From Caulobacteraceae bacterium (GTDB taxonomy: Bacteria > Pseudomonadota > Alphaproteobacteria > Caulobacterales > Caulobacteraceae): a stretch of DNA of 64,000 nt. The stretch is from the NCBI GenBank assembly GCA_019247715.1, contig JAFBAO010000052.1:62001-126000 (forward strand), written 5' to 3'. The position numbers and the translations under genes were made by a program. A model generated the notes under the pieces. It ran no database searches. It saw only the letters and a program-made list of their open reading frames with translations, and was not told the origin of the DNA. Below are positions 48,886 to 61,499 of the stretch, in pieces. Within the stretch, counting starts at the first letter, position 1, and every line of letters starts with the position of its first letter.

Positions 48886-50303
48886 CGGCCGCGGACGCGC
48901 CCCGGGGCGAAAGTCCCGGAGCAGGGCGGCGGCGACCGACCGCTCAGGCGGCGGGCGCCGCCGTCGCCATCGCGATCGGGGTCGTCCTCGGCCTGGCGCT
49001 CGCGCCGCTGGTGACGCCTTGGCTGCTCCATCGCTCTCCCGTCGCCGGCGCGTTGCGGGGCGAGCTCGCCCACGCTCCGGCCGACCAGGTGGCGGACTTC
49101 TACCGTCGCCGCGACTACCGACCCCTCTGGGTGGATCGCGGCGCGGTGCGCCCCGAGGCGCAGCGGCTCATCGCGGTCCTGCGCGCGGCGGGCGCCGACG
49201 ATCTCGATCCGGCCGCATTCCGGCCCGACCGCCTCGCCCGGACGGTGGCCGCCGCTTCGGACCGCCGGCCCGCCTCGCTCGCCCATGCGGAGCTGGCCCT
49301 GGCGCGCGCCTTCACAGCTTATGTGGGCGCATTGCACCGCGCGCCGGCCGGGGCGGGCTTCAGGTTCGTCGATGCGGGCGTCGCGACGCCGCCCGTTCAG
49401 GCCAACGACATCCTGGAAGCCGCCGCCGCCGCGCCGATCGGTCAGGCGCTGGAGGCGGCGCGCCGGATGAACCCGATCTACCTGCAGCTGCGCGCGGCCC
49501 TGGTCGCGCGTCGGGCCGCCGGGCGCGAGGACGCCGCCACCAGGCTCATCGAGGCCAATCTCGAGCGGGCCAGGCCGCTGCCGGCGGACCTCGGCCGGCG
49601 CTACATCCTGGTCAATCCGGCCGCCCAGGCGCTCGAGGTCTATGCCCGGGGGCGCTCGCAAGGAATCATGCGCGTGGTCGTCGGAAAGCGCTCCGAGCAG
49701 ACTCCTGAAATGATCGGTCTGATCCGCTACGCCCTCTTCAATCCCTACTGGAACGTGCCCCCCGACCTGGTGCGCGACAAGATCGCCCCCAAGTTCATGA
49801 AGGGCGGGTCCGCCTACTTCGCCGGCCAGCATTTCCAGGCGCTCTCGGACTGGTCGCCGCAGGCCAGGCCCCTCGATCCGGCGACCGTCGACTGGGCCGC
49901 CGTGGCGGGGGGCCGCCAGATGCTCCGGGTCCGCCAGTTGCCCGGCGCCGACAACATGATGGGGCAGGTGAAGTTCATGCTTCCCAACCCCTTGGGGGTC
50001 TATCTTCACGATACGCCGGAGAGGCGGCTGTTCGACGATGCGGAACGGGCCGACAGCTCAGGCTGCGTGCGGCTTCAAGACGCCGCCGCCCTCGCCCGGT
50101 GGATATTCGCCCGCCAGGTGGCCTTCGATCCGGCGGGGCCGCCCGATCAGCGGGTCGAGGTCGTCCCGCCTATTCCGGTCTATGTGGTCTATCTGACCGC
50201 CGCGCCGACGCCTCAGGGCGTCGCCTTCTATCCGGACATCTATGGGCGTGACCCGCTTCTGATCGCCCAGCTGGCCGCGAGGCGCGGAGCGGGCTCGGGG
50301 TGA
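48882..50303 (+). CDS. L,D-transpeptidase (YkuD family, YcbB-like)
   Basis: About 473 residues. A membrane anchor (AAVAIAIGVVLGLALAPLVT) is followed by a YcbB-like N-terminal region (VADFYRRRDYRPLWVDRG), a helical section and the YkuD catalytic domain with FNPYWNVPPDLVRDKIAP, HDTPERRLFD and the nucleophile Cys in DSSGCVRLQDA. It makes 3-3 cross-links in peptidoglycan. The start is a problem: no ATG, GTG or TTG precedes the anchor in this frame. CTG at 48882, overlapping the stop of the previous gene, is used here; GTG at 49011 would remove the anchor. Confidence 0.8.
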   Translation: MTAADAPRGESPGAGRRRPTAQAAGAAVAIAIGVVLGLALAPLVTPWLLHRSPVAGALRGELAHAPADQVADFYRRRDYRPLWVDRGAVRPEAQRLIAVLRAAGADDLDPAAFRPDRLARTVAAASDRRPASLAHAELALARAFTAYVGALHRAPAGAGFRFVDAGVATPPVQANDILEAAAAAPIGQALEAARRMNPIYLQLRAALVARRAAGREDAATRLIEANLERARPLPADLGRRYILVNPAAQALEVYARGRSQGIMRVVVGKRSEQTPEMIGLIRYALFNPYWNVPPDLVRDKIAPKFMKGGSAYFAGQHFQALSDWSPQARPLDPATVDWAAVAGGRQMLRVRQLPGADNMMGQVKFMLPNPLGVYLHDTPERRLFDDAERADSSGCVRLQDAAALARWIFARQVAFDPAGPPDQRVEVVPPIPVYVVYLTAAPTPQGVAFYPDIYGRDPLLIAQLAARRGAGSG

Positions 50304-50402
50304 ATCAGCCTCTTGCGCCCGGCGCTTCGCGGGTGGAGCATTCCGAAAACCGCGGGGATCGCGCCCGAGGCGACGATCCCCTGAACCGAACGGGAGGCCG
50401 CC

Positions 50403-52439
50403 ATGAGCGCTCACGCCCCCGGCCTCGTCCGCGCCGTGGCCCTGGTGGGCCCGACCGGGGCCGGCAAAACCAGCCTGATGGAAGCGATGCTGATCGCCAC
50501 CGGTGCCCGCCCCAAGGCCGGCGGCGCGAATGTCATGGTGGGCGACTCCAGCCCCGAGGCGCGGGCCCGCGGGCACTCGGTGGAGCTGAACTTCGCGAGT
50601 TTCGACTATCTCGACGACCACTACGCGGTGGTCGACTGTCCGGGCGCGGTGGACTTCGCAGCCGAGGGCGACTTCGCCCTGCCGGCGGTGGACCTGGCGG
50701 TGGTGGTCGCCGCGCCCGACCCGGCCAAGGCGATCCTGCTGCAGCCGACCCTGAAGGCCCTCGAAGAGCACGGCGTGCCCCGGCTGATCTTCGTCAACCG
50801 CATGGACCAGGCGCGCCCGCCGCTCGCCGCCCTGCTGGAGGCGCTGGGCGCGGTGAGCGAGGTCCCGGTGGTCGCCCGCCAGCTGCCGACCTGGCGGGAC
50901 GAGCATGTCACCGGCTACGTGGACCTGGCCCTGGAGCGCGCCTTCGCCTACCGGGACGGCGCGCCGGCCGACGAGGCGGCGGGGCCCGACGGAATCCCGG
51001 CCGAGGAGAAGGACGCCCGCTTCCACATGCTGGAGCAGTTGGCGGATTTCGACGACGAGCTCCTGGAACAACTGCTTTCCGACGTCACGCCGGACCAGGA
51101 GCTGATCTTCGCGGACCTGGTGCGCGAGCTGAACGAGGGACTGATCGCCCCGGTCTTCTTCGGCGATTCCGCTAAGGGCTATGGGATCGGCCGGCTCCTG
51201 AAGGCGCTCCGCCACGACGCCGGCTCGCCGCAGTCGGCCGCCCAGCGGCTCGGAATCTCGGGGACGGGCGCCTATGTGATCAAGACCGCCTACGCCGGCC
51301 AGGCCGGCAAGCTCGCCTACGCCAGGGTGCTCGGCGGAGCGCTCAACGACGGGGCCGAACTGGTGTCGCCAGACGGCGAACGGGCGCGGGCCGGCGGGCT
51401 CTTCGCGGTGCAGGGCGCGGCGCTGAAGAAGGTGAGCCAGGCCGCGGCCGGGGATGTCGTCGCCATCGGCAAGCTGGAGAACGCCCGCGCCGGTCAGTTC
51501 CTTTGCCTCGGCGGGACGCCGAAGGACATCGCCGTCAAGGTGGCCGCCAGGGGGCCTGTCTTTGGCCTGGCGATCTCCGCCAAGGTCCGTAACGACGACG
51601 TGCGGCTCTCCGGGGCCATCGCCAAGCTCGTCGAGGAGGATCCGGCGCTCAGCTTCAGCCAGGAGGCGGACACCCACCAGACCGTGCTCGGCGGCCAGAG
51701 CGAGGCCCACCTGCGGCTCGCCCTGGAACGCCTGAAGCGCCGGTTCGGGGTCGACGTGGCCACCGCCCCCACCGCAACGCCCTACCAGGAGACCATCACC
51801 GGCGCCGTCACCCAGCACGCCCGCCACAAGAAGCAGACCGGCGGTCACGGCCAGTTCGGCGACGTGACGGTGGAGATCCGCCCGCTAAAGCGTGGCGAAG
51901 GCTTCAATTTCTCCCAGAGGATCACCGGCGGCGTGGTGCCCAAGCAGTGGATTCCGGCCGTGGAGCAGGGGGTGCGCGACGCCATGACCAAGGGGCCGCT
52001 AGGCTTTCCCGTCGTCGACCTGGCCGTGACCCTCATCGACGGCAGCTACCACAGCGTCGACAGCTCCGAGATGGCCTTCCGGCAGGCAGGACGCATGGCC
52101 ATGGACGAGGGCCTGCGCCGCTGCACGCCGACCCTCTTGGAGCCGATCGAGAAAGTGACCATCCACGTGCCGGGGTCCTGCACCTCGGGGGTGATCTCGA
52201 TGCTGTCGGCCCGGCGCGGCCAGGTGCTGGGCTTTGGGCCACGCGACGGCTGGACCGGCTGGGACACGGTGTCCGCCTTCCTGCCGAGAGGCGAGCGGGG
52301 CGACCTGATCGGCGAGCTGCGGTCCCTTTCGCAGGGCCTCGGCTCCTTCGAGTTCGCCTTCGACCACATGGCCGAAGTCGCCGGGCGCCTGGCCGACGAC
52401 ATCGTCCACGGACGCACCGAGGCCGTGGCCTCCGGCTGA
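50403..52439 (+). CDS. Elongation factor G-like GTPase (EF-G paralogue)
   Basis: 678-residue translational GTPase. G1 is GPTGAGKTS (16-24), G3 is VVDCPGAVDF and G4 is FVNRMDQ; domains II to V follow, with HKKQTGGHGQFGDVTVEIRP (domain IV) and VTIHVPGSCTSGVISMLSAR (domain V). The switch regions differ from canonical EF-G: DCPG replaces DTPG and the usual RGITI switch I is replaced by ARGHSVEL. It is therefore an EF-G-like paralogue rather than the main fusA, which normally sits with the ribosomal genes. Its role may be ribosome recycling or stress, but this is inferred. Confidence 0.88.
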   Translation: MSAHAPGLVRAVALVGPTGAGKTSLMEAMLIATGARPKAGGANVMVGDSSPEARARGHSVELNFASFDYLDDHYAVVDCPGAVDFAAEGDFALPAVDLAVVVAAPDPAKAILLQPTLKALEEHGVPRLIFVNRMDQARPPLAALLEALGAVSEVPVVARQLPTWRDEHVTGYVDLALERAFAYRDGAPADEAAGPDGIPAEEKDARFHMLEQLADFDDELLEQLLSDVTPDQELIFADLVRELNEGLIAPVFFGDSAKGYGIGRLLKALRHDAGSPQSAAQRLGISGTGAYVIKTAYAGQAGKLAYARVLGGALNDGAELVSPDGERARAGGLFAVQGAALKKVSQAAAGDVVAIGKLENARAGQFLCLGGTPKDIAVKVAARGPVFGLAISAKVRNDDVRLSGAIAKLVEEDPALSFSQEADTHQTVLGGQSEAHLRLALERLKRRFGVDVATAPTATPYQETITGAVTQHARHKKQTGGHGQFGDVTVEIRPLKRGEGFNFSQRITGGVVPKQWIPAVEQGVRDAMTKGPLGFPVVDLAVTLIDGSYHSVDSSEMAFRQAGRMAMDEGLRRCTPTLLEPIEKVTIHVPGSCTSGVISMLSARRGQVLGFGPRDGWTGWDTVSAFLPRGERGDLIGELRSLSQGLGSFEFAFDHMAEVAGRLADDIVHGRTEAVASG

Positions 52440-52457
52440 CGAAGGGGCTGAAGGGCG

Positions 52458-53636
52458 CTAGCCCGCGGCGGCCTTCGCCTTGTCCATCATCTCGGCGAAC
52501 CGGCGGAAGAGGTAGAGGCTATCGGTGGGGCCCGGCGAAGCCTCCGGGTGATGCTGGATCGAGAACACCGGCCGCCCCTCCACCGCCAGCCCGCAGTTGC
52601 TGCCATCGAAGAGCGATACGTGAGTCTCCTTCACCCCGGCCGGGAGGCTCTGGCGATCGACCGCGAAGCCGTGGTTCATCGAGACGATCTCGACCTTGCC
52701 GGTAATCAGGTCCTTCACCGGATGGTTCGCCCCGTGATGGCCCTGCTCCATCTTCACCGTCCGTGCGCCCAGCGCCAGGGCGAGCAACTGATGACCGAGG
52801 CAGATGCCGAACACCGGCTTGCCGCTGGCCACCAGCTTGCGGATCTCCGGAACCGCGTATTCGGCGGTGGCGGCCGGATCGCCGGGCCCATTGGAGAGCA
52901 AGATCCCGTCCGGGTTCTGCGCCAGGATCGCCTCGGCGCTGGTGGAGGCGGGCACCACCGTCTCGCGCGCGTCGATGGAGGAAAGGGCCCGCAGGATGTT
53001 GCGCTTTACCCCATAGTCCACGACCGTAACCCGCCATTTGCCGGGGCTGTCGGAAGCGTAGCCGTCCGGCCAGGACCAGAGGCCGTCGCGCCATTCGAAA
53101 GGCTGCAGGCAGGAGGCGTCCTTGGCCAGGTCGAGCCCCACGAGCCCCGGCCAGTCACGGGCCCTGGCGATGAGAGCCTCGAGATCGAACTCGCCGCGCC
53201 GATGGTGGGCGATGACACCGTGCGGCATGCCCTTTTCGCGGATCTTCTTGGTCAGCGCCCGGGTGTCGACGCCGGAAAGCCCGATCACTCCGCGCCGCCG
53301 CAGCCAGGAATCGAGGTCGGAGTTGGCCCGCCAGTTGGAGGGCGCGGTGGGCGCGTCGCGGAAGATCGCCCCGCGGGCGGCGCTCTCGGCGGCGCCGGAA
53401 ATCTGTTCCAGGTCCTCGGCGTTGGTCCCCACGTTGCCGACGTGGGGGAAGGTGAAGGCGACGATCTGGGCCATGTAGGAGGGATCGGTGAGGATCTCCT
53501 GGTAGCCGCTCATCGCGGTGTTGAAGCAGACTTCGCCCACCGCCTCGCCCTCGGCGCCGCAGCCGACGCCCTGCAGCACCGAGCCGTCGGCGAGCGCGAG
53601 CACGGCGGTGACGCCGGGTATGAGAGTCGTTGCCAA
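52458..53636 (-). CDS. carA: Carbamoyl-phosphate synthase small subunit
   Basis: 392-residue glutamine amidotransferase subunit that feeds ammonia to CarB. The N-terminal domain has [20 protein letters not shown]; the class I amidotransferase domain has [10 protein letters not shown], the catalytic Cys in [17 protein letters not shown], and His/Glu in [13 protein letters not shown]. The TTG start at 53636 is chosen because GGAGG lies 8 bases upstream; the longer frame adds 18 codons with no ribosome site. carB lies about 10 kb away. Confidence 0.95.
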   Translation of the reverse strand: MATTLIPGVTAVLALADGSVLQGVGCGAEGEAVGEVCFNTAMSGYQEILTDPSYMAQIVAFTFPHVGNVGTNAEDLEQISGAAESAARGAIFRDAPTAPSNWRANSDLDSWLRRRGVIGLSGVDTRALTKKIREKGMPHGVIAHHRRGEFDLEALIARARDWPGLVGLDLAKDASCLQPFEWRDGLWSWPDGYASDSPGKWRVTVVDYGVKRNILRALSSIDARETVVPASTSAEAILAQNPDGILLSNGPGDPAATAEYAVPEIRKLVASGKPVFGICLGHQLLALALGARTVKMEQGHHGANHPVKDLITGKVEIVSMNHGFAVDRQSLPAGVKETHVSLFDGSNCGLAVEGRPVFSIQHHPEASPGPTDSLYLFRRFAEMMDKAKAAAG

Positions 53637-53692
53637 AGACGGAACCTCCGGATCGGGCGCAGAGGTATGGACGGCGCGCGCCGGGGTCAATC

Positions 53693-54157
53693 TTAGATGG
53701 CGGGCGCCCAGCTCCGGGGTGAGGCCGGCGGAGGCGTCAGCGCCGATTGCATCGCCGCGAACAGGCGGGCGGCCGTGACCGGCTTGGCGATCACGCTGGA
53801 AAGACCGGCCGCCAGCCAGCGCTGGGCCTCATCCCTGTCAGGGGCGGCGAGACCGATGACCGGGGTGGCGGCCGCCGGATGCGGCAGGCTGCGGATTGCC
53901 TGCAGGGCGTCCAGGGCGGCCGCCCCGGCCAGCTCGACGCTCATCACCACCAGGTCGAATCGACGACGGTTCAGCGCCTCCAGCGCCTCGTCGCCGCTGC
54001 GGGCGGTCTCGCTCGTATGGTCGAAGAGATCGCAGTAGTTGGCGCAGACGGTCCGGCTGGCGTCGTGATCGTCGATGATCAGCACGTGCGGCCTGCTCGG
54101 CTCGGCGCAGATACTGGTGGTGCGTCCGCTTCCGCGGGGTATCAGGTGCTCGCTCAC
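53693..54157 (-). CDS. Stand-alone receiver-domain protein lacking the phospho-acceptor Asp
   Basis: 154 residues: a short disordered start, then a single response-regulator receiver fold without output domain. The acidic pair is present ([10 protein letters not shown], Asp29/Asp30) and the Lys is present (VIAKPVT, Lys125), but the strand that normally ends in the phosphorylated Asp reads [10 protein letters not shown], with Ser73 in its place. It therefore cannot be phosphorylated in the usual way and may act as a binding partner or decoy. GTG start with GAGGAGG upstream. The hybrid kinase gene lies 141 bp upstream on the same strand, so the two probably work together. Confidence 0.82.
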   Translation of the reverse strand: MSEHLIPRGSGRTTSICAEPSRPHVLIIDDHDASRTVCANYCDLFDHTSETARSGDEALEALNRRRFDLVVMSVELAGAAALDALQAIRSLPHPAAATPVIGLAAPDRDEAQRWLAAGLSSVIAKPVTAARLFAAMQSALTPPPASPRSWAPAI

Positions 54158-54298
54158 GCCGCGCCTCCTCGGCTCTCGGGCTCCCGTCCGGGACCTTCCT
54201 ACGCCCAGGTCCGTGGCGCAAGCATGACCGAACGCCGTTCCTCGGCGCCTCCCTCTAAGGCTCACGCTCACAATCCGGTGAGCTGTGCCGACCCCCCC

Positions 54299-55900
<1,602 letters not shown>

Positions 55901-56112
55901 GGACCGCCGTTTCCCTGCCCGACAACCGAGGCCACAATGGCGAGCGTCGCCGAATTGCATGGGCGCGGTCGGCTTGGCGCAGCGCCTGTTTGCGGAGCGG
56001 CGCCTAAGAAGAGGGCGTTTTGCCGCGGCCGGCGGAGCGCGGCGCCCAGGATTCGTCAGAATGCGGCGATGCTGGCGGTACGACTCAGCCCCGGCCAAGG
56101 CTATGATGGCGC

Positions 56113-57966
56113 GTGCGCTTCGACGACGCCTTCCTGGACGAATTGAAATCGCGCCTGCGGCTTTCCGACGTGATCGGCCGCACGGTGAAGCTGAAGCGTC
56201 AGGGCCGGGAGTTCGCCGGCCTGTCGCCCTTCACCAAGGAGCGCACGCCGTCGTTTTTCGTGAACGACGACAAGGGTTTCTTCCACGATTTCTCATCCGG
56301 CAAGCACGGCGACCTGATCAGCTTCCTGCAGGAGACCGAGCGGCTCTCCTTCGTGGAGGCGGTGGAGCGGCTGGCCGCGGAGGCGGGGATGGCGCTGCCG
56401 GCGCCCGATCCGCAGGCCGCGGAGGGCGAAAAGCGGCGCGAGGGCCTGGCCCACTGGCTGGAGATGGCCGCCGGCTGGTTCGAGGCGGAGCTGCGCCGGC
56501 CTGGGGGACGAACAGCGCGCGAGTACCTCGCCCGGCGGGGCCTCGCCGAAGACGAATGGAGCCGCTTTCGGCTGGGATACGCGCCGCCGGCGCGCACTCA
56601 GTTGAAGGATTACCTGGTGGCCAAGGGGGCTCTGCCTCAGGCCCTGATCGAGGCGGGCCTCCTGATCGCGCCCGAAGACGGCGGCCAGCCCTACGACCGC
56701 TTCCGCGACCGGATCATCTTCCCCATCGCCGACGGGCGGGGCCGGATCGTTTCGTTCGGCGGGCGGGCGATCGATCCGGAGGCTCGCGCCAAGTATCTGA
56801 ACGGGCCGGAGACCCAGCTCTTCCACAAGGGCCGGGTGCTTTACGGCCTGCCCGAGGCGCGGCGGCTGCTGCACGCGGGCGGGGAGGGGGCCGCCCTGGT
56901 GGTGGTCGAAGGCTACATGGACGTCATCGCCTGCCAGCGCGCCGAAGTCGCCGCCGTGGCGTCCATGGGCACCGCCCTCACCGAGGAGCAGATGGAGGCG
57001 CTCTGGCGCCTTCACTCGGAGCCGACGCTGTCGTTCGACGCCGACCGGGCCGGCCGGGCCGCCGCCTTCCGGGTCCTCGACCGGGCCCTGCCGCTGCTGA
57101 AGGCCGGCCGGAGCTTCAAGTTCGCCCTGGCGTTGGGCGGCAAGGATCCCGACGAAGTCCTGCGTGAGGAGGGGGCCGCGACCCTCAGGGCGCGGCTCGC
57201 CGAGACCACGGCCTTCGTCGACCTGCTCTTCAGCCGCGAGCGCGACGCCGACTCCCTCGACACGCCCGAGCGCCGCGCCGGACTGAAGCAGCGCCTGCGC
57301 CAGGCCGCCCGCGCCATCGCCGATGCGGACCTTGCGGAAGTCTACCGCCAGGAGCTGGCGCGCCGTTTTGACGCGCTCTTCCCGCCGCCGGTCGAGGGGG
57401 CGCGCGGGCCCTGGCGCGGCGGCCGGCAAAGACCCGACCCTCGCCTCACCGACCAGGGCCGGGCGGCCGCACGCCAGCTCGCCGCCGCCGTCGCGCCGCT
57501 CTCGGCGGCCCTCGCCAAACAGGCCCTGATCGATCCCGAAGTGCTCGACGAACATCTGGAGGCCTTCGAGCTGCGGGGATTCGGCGATCCCCGGCTTTCG
57601 GATTTGGCGAAGGAAATCATTCGCCTGCGGCTCGAAGCCGAACACCTTGACACCGCGAGCTTGCAACGCCATCTCGCGGGCAGAGGATTTAGCGCGCTGC
57701 TGACAGACATCGACCGGGCCGCCGCAAACTCGGGCGCGCCCTTCATTCAATCGGATGTCCCCTCCGCCGCCGCCAGGTCCCAGTGGTCGCACGCCTTTTC
57801 GGTGCTGAACCGGTTGGCGGCGCTGGAGGACGCCATGGACGGGGCCAAGCGCGAGCTGGCCACGGGCGCCAGCGCCGAACGGGTCATCGCCCTGAAGACG
57901 GAGCGCGACGCACTGCGCCGGGCGGTCAAGACGGGTGCTATTTGGAGCGAAGAGGCGCCGATTTGA
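56113..57966 (+). CDS. dnaG: DNA primase
   Basis: 617-residue primase that lays RNA primers for replication. Order: N-terminal CHC2-type domain, TOPRIM catalytic core (LVVVEGYMDVIACQRAEV and LSFDADRAGRAAAFR), and C-terminal helicase-binding domain. In the CHC2 part all four zinc ligands are replaced: Ser38, Thr41, Asp59 and Ser62 stand where Cys-His-Cys-Cys are expected (GLSPFTKERTPSF, FHDFSSGKHGD). The fold residues around them are kept. GTG start. It is followed by rpoD, the usual dnaG-rpoD order, without rpsU. Confidence 0.96.
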   Translation: MRFDDAFLDELKSRLRLSDVIGRTVKLKRQGREFAGLSPFTKERTPSFFVNDDKGFFHDFSSGKHGDLISFLQETERLSFVEAVERLAAEAGMALPAPDPQAAEGEKRREGLAHWLEMAAGWFEAELRRPGGRTAREYLARRGLAEDEWSRFRLGYAPPARTQLKDYLVAKGALPQALIEAGLLIAPEDGGQPYDRFRDRIIFPIADGRGRIVSFGGRAIDPEARAKYLNGPETQLFHKGRVLYGLPEARRLLHAGGEGAALVVVEGYMDVIACQRAEVAAVASMGTALTEEQMEALWRLHSEPTLSFDADRAGRAAAFRVLDRALPLLKAGRSFKFALALGGKDPDEVLREEGAATLRARLAETTAFVDLLFSRERDADSLDTPERRAGLKQRLRQAARAIADADLAEVYRQELARRFDALFPPPVEGARGPWRGGRQRPDPRLTDQGRAAARQLAAAVAPLSAALAKQALIDPEVLDEHLEAFELRGFGDPRLSDLAKEIIRLRLEAEHLDTASLQRHLAGRGFSALLTDIDRAAANSGAPFIQSDVPSAAARSQWSHAFSVLNRLAALEDAMDGAKRELATGASAERVIALKTERDALRRAVKTGAIWSEEAPI

Positions 57967-58049
57967 CGCGGGGCCTTCAATTCTTCGACGCGTAAACCAA
58001 TTTTCGGGGTTCCGCGCCCCATAGGAGCGCGGCCGATTCGGAGACCTAG

Positions 58050-60005
<1,956 letters not shown>

Positions 60006-60045
60006 GGCTGAGGCAGGATGGTCGCCCCAATCCCAAGAGGCGACC

Positions 60046-60453
60046 ATGCGGCTGGAAGGCGGATGCTACTGCGGGGGTCTGCGGTTCGTGGCCGAGGGCG
60101 AGCCCCTGATGAAGGCCCAGTGCCACTGCCGCGAATGCCAGTACATCAGCGGCGGGGGCCCGAACTTCATCATCGGCATGCCCGCGAACGGCTTCGCCTA
60201 CGTCAGGGGTAAGCCGGCGAAGTTCGCGCGGGCCGACCTTGCGCACCCGGTGACCCGCGAGTTCTGCCCCACCTGTGGGACCCACCTGGCCACCAAGCCG
60301 CCGGGGGGGCCGATGGTGGTCATCAAGGTGGGGGCGCTCGATGATCCGGCGCTCTATGGCGGGCCCGAGATGGCGATCTATCTGCACGACAAGCAGAGCT
60401 TCCATCTGGTCCCCGAGGGGATTGCCGCGTTCGAGCGGTTCCCGCCCCGCTAG
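60046..60453 (+). CDS. GFA (CENP-V-type) zinc-binding protein
   Basis: 135 residues with the glutathione-dependent formaldehyde-activating (GFA) fold. Zinc ligands are seen in [18 protein letters not shown] and FCPTCGTHL. Members of the family bind zinc and sometimes glutathione; few have known reactions. The stop codon TAG is itself part of the CTAG end of a palindromic element, which means the repeat either supplied or captured the gene end. Confidence 0.88.
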   Translation: MRLEGGCYCGGLRFVAEGEPLMKAQCHCRECQYISGGGPNFIIGMPANGFAYVRGKPAKFARADLAHPVTREFCPTCGTHLATKPPGGPMVVIKVGALDDPALYGGPEMAIYLHDKQSFHLVPEGIAAFERFPPR

Positions 60454-60524
60454 TGTCCCGATTCCGAAGTTCGCTAGCCTGAGCGGCGCCTCCGTTCGAA
60501 CTTCGGAATCGATAAGGACACTAG
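60450..60524. repeat. CTAGTGT-type palindromic element, copy 1
   Basis: 75-bp imperfect palindrome. The left arm is CTAGTGTCC followed by CGATTCCGAAGTTCG; the right arm is CGAACTTCGGAATCG, ATAA, then GGACACTAG; the loop is 23 bases. The 15-bp inner arms are perfect complements and include GATTC/GAATC (GANTC) sites. It starts with the stop codon of the GFA gene. Confidence 0.8.
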
Positions 60525-60538
60525 CCAAGTATATGTTT

Positions 60539-60616
60539 CTAGTGTGGTTTACGGATCGGAAGTTCGCCACAGCGCCCGCCGCGACAATGGGGCGAACTTC
60601 TGATCCACCACACTAG
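60539..60616. repeat. CTAGTGT-type palindromic element, copy 2
   Basis: 78-bp palindrome starting 14 bases after copy 1. Arms: CTAGTGTGG and GGATCGGAAGTTCGCC on the left, GGCGAACTTCTGATCC and CCACACTAG on the right, with one mismatch in the 16-bp inner arm. It shares the CTAGTGT/ACACTAG ends and a GAAGTTCG core with copy 1, but the other bases differ in a compensatory way so pairing is kept. Confidence 0.8.
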
Positions 60617-60646
60617 ATCGTGTTGGTAGAATCGAACAATCCACCC

Positions 60647-60747
60647 CGTCACCCCGGGCGAAGGGGGCCGGACGGGCCAAGCTGAAGTTCGCCTGAGAAC
60701 CGGAGGGTCCGGCCCCGGATCGGCCTTGCAGGCCGTCCGGGGTGACG
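60647..60747. repeat. CGTCACCCCGG inverted repeat
   Basis: CGTCACCCCGG (60647-60657) and CCGGGGTGACG (60737-60747) are perfect 11-bp complements around an 80-bp GC-rich spacer. A degenerate copy is at 19889-19955. It is probably a dispersed intergenic repeat. Together with the two CTAGTGT elements it fills the 379-bp gap between the GFA gene and the convergent cyclo-ligase gene; no gene was seen there. Confidence 0.6.
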
Positions 60748-60832
60748 ATGAGAGGAGCGATTCAGCCCCAACTCAACCCGTCGTAGGTTGCGCTCCCACC
60801 CGCGCAAGGGGGACCCCACACGAGTCTGGAGC

Positions 60833-61336
60833 CTAGATAGGCTCGAAAGCCCCCGCCTCGGTGATGATCAGGTCCATCCGCTGGTCGTGCGGGCCGGGCT
60901 GGATCTTCGGAAGCCTGCCGAGCTCGAAGCCGAGGCCGATCACGCGCGCGGGCGTCAGGGCGGCGAGGGTCCGGTCGTAGTAGCCGCCGCCGTAGCCCAG
61001 CCGGTGGCCGGCGGCGTCGAACCCCACCAGCGGGATCAGGATGGTCGCCGGACGCACCGGCGGGCCCTCCGCGGGGTGGGGGATCTCGTAGCGGCCGCCC
61101 GCCATCGGCGTCTCCGGTGTCCAGGGCCTGAATTCGAGCGGAGAGCGCGGCCCGACGACGGCGGGGAGGGCGACGGCGCCGCCGGCGTCGATGATCCGAG
61201 AGAGCAGGCGAAGACAGTCGACCTCGCGCCGGATCGGCCAATAGCCGGCCGTCAGCCCGAGCTCGGCGGGCTCGAAGCGTCCCCAGAAGGCCTCGGCGAT
61301 GGCGGCGCAGGCGCGCTCATGGGTCGCGTCGGCCAT
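60833..61336 (-). CDS. 5-formyltetrahydrofolate cyclo-ligase family protein
   Basis: 167 residues from the ATG at 61336. The family signature is RLGYGGGYYDRTLAAL, preceded by ILIPLVGFDAAGHRLGYGGG, and VDCLRLLSRII and PLEFRPWTPETPMAGGRYEI are also typical. The enzyme turns 5-formyl-THF to 5,10-methenyl-THF using ATP. The usual family length is about 190-200, and the frame upstream of 61336 (WRRATRERLIAERLAM) looks like the missing N-terminal helix but has no ATG, GTG or TTG. Either a rare start is used or the gene start has decayed. Confidence 0.82.
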   Translation of the reverse strand: MADATHERACAAIAEAFWGRFEPAELGLTAGYWPIRREVDCLRLLSRIIDAGGAVALPAVVGPRSPLEFRPWTPETPMAGGRYEIPHPAEGPPVRPATILIPLVGFDAAGHRLGYGGGYYDRTLAALTPARVIGLGFELGRLPKIQPGPHDQRMDLIITEAGAFEPI

Positions 61337-61443
61337 GGCCAGGCGCTCGGCGATCAGCCGCTCGCGCGTCGCCCTGCGCCAGGGACGGTTCTCGAACAGG
61401 TCGGGGGCCAGCTCAGCCTCGCGAAGAATTCCGCTGCCATGCG

Positions 61444-61470
61444 GGAATAAACCCGCAGCGTCCTTCGTCC
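61444..61470 (+). promoter_or_regulatory. Candidate ECF sigma promoter
   Basis: GGAAT (61444-61448) and CGTCC (61466-61470) are 17 bp apart, the layout of ECF-type promoters, 30 bp before the metallophosphoesterase start. The operon encodes an ECF sigma factor, so autoregulation is likely but inferred. Confidence 0.4.
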
Positions 61471-61499
61471 AGCCTCTCGAACAAACCGAGAGAGCTTCG

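Noticed and set aside
58017..58022. CCCCAT before rpoD considered as a heat-shock sigma-32 -10 box
   Set aside because: No CTTGAA-like -35 element at a suitable distance.
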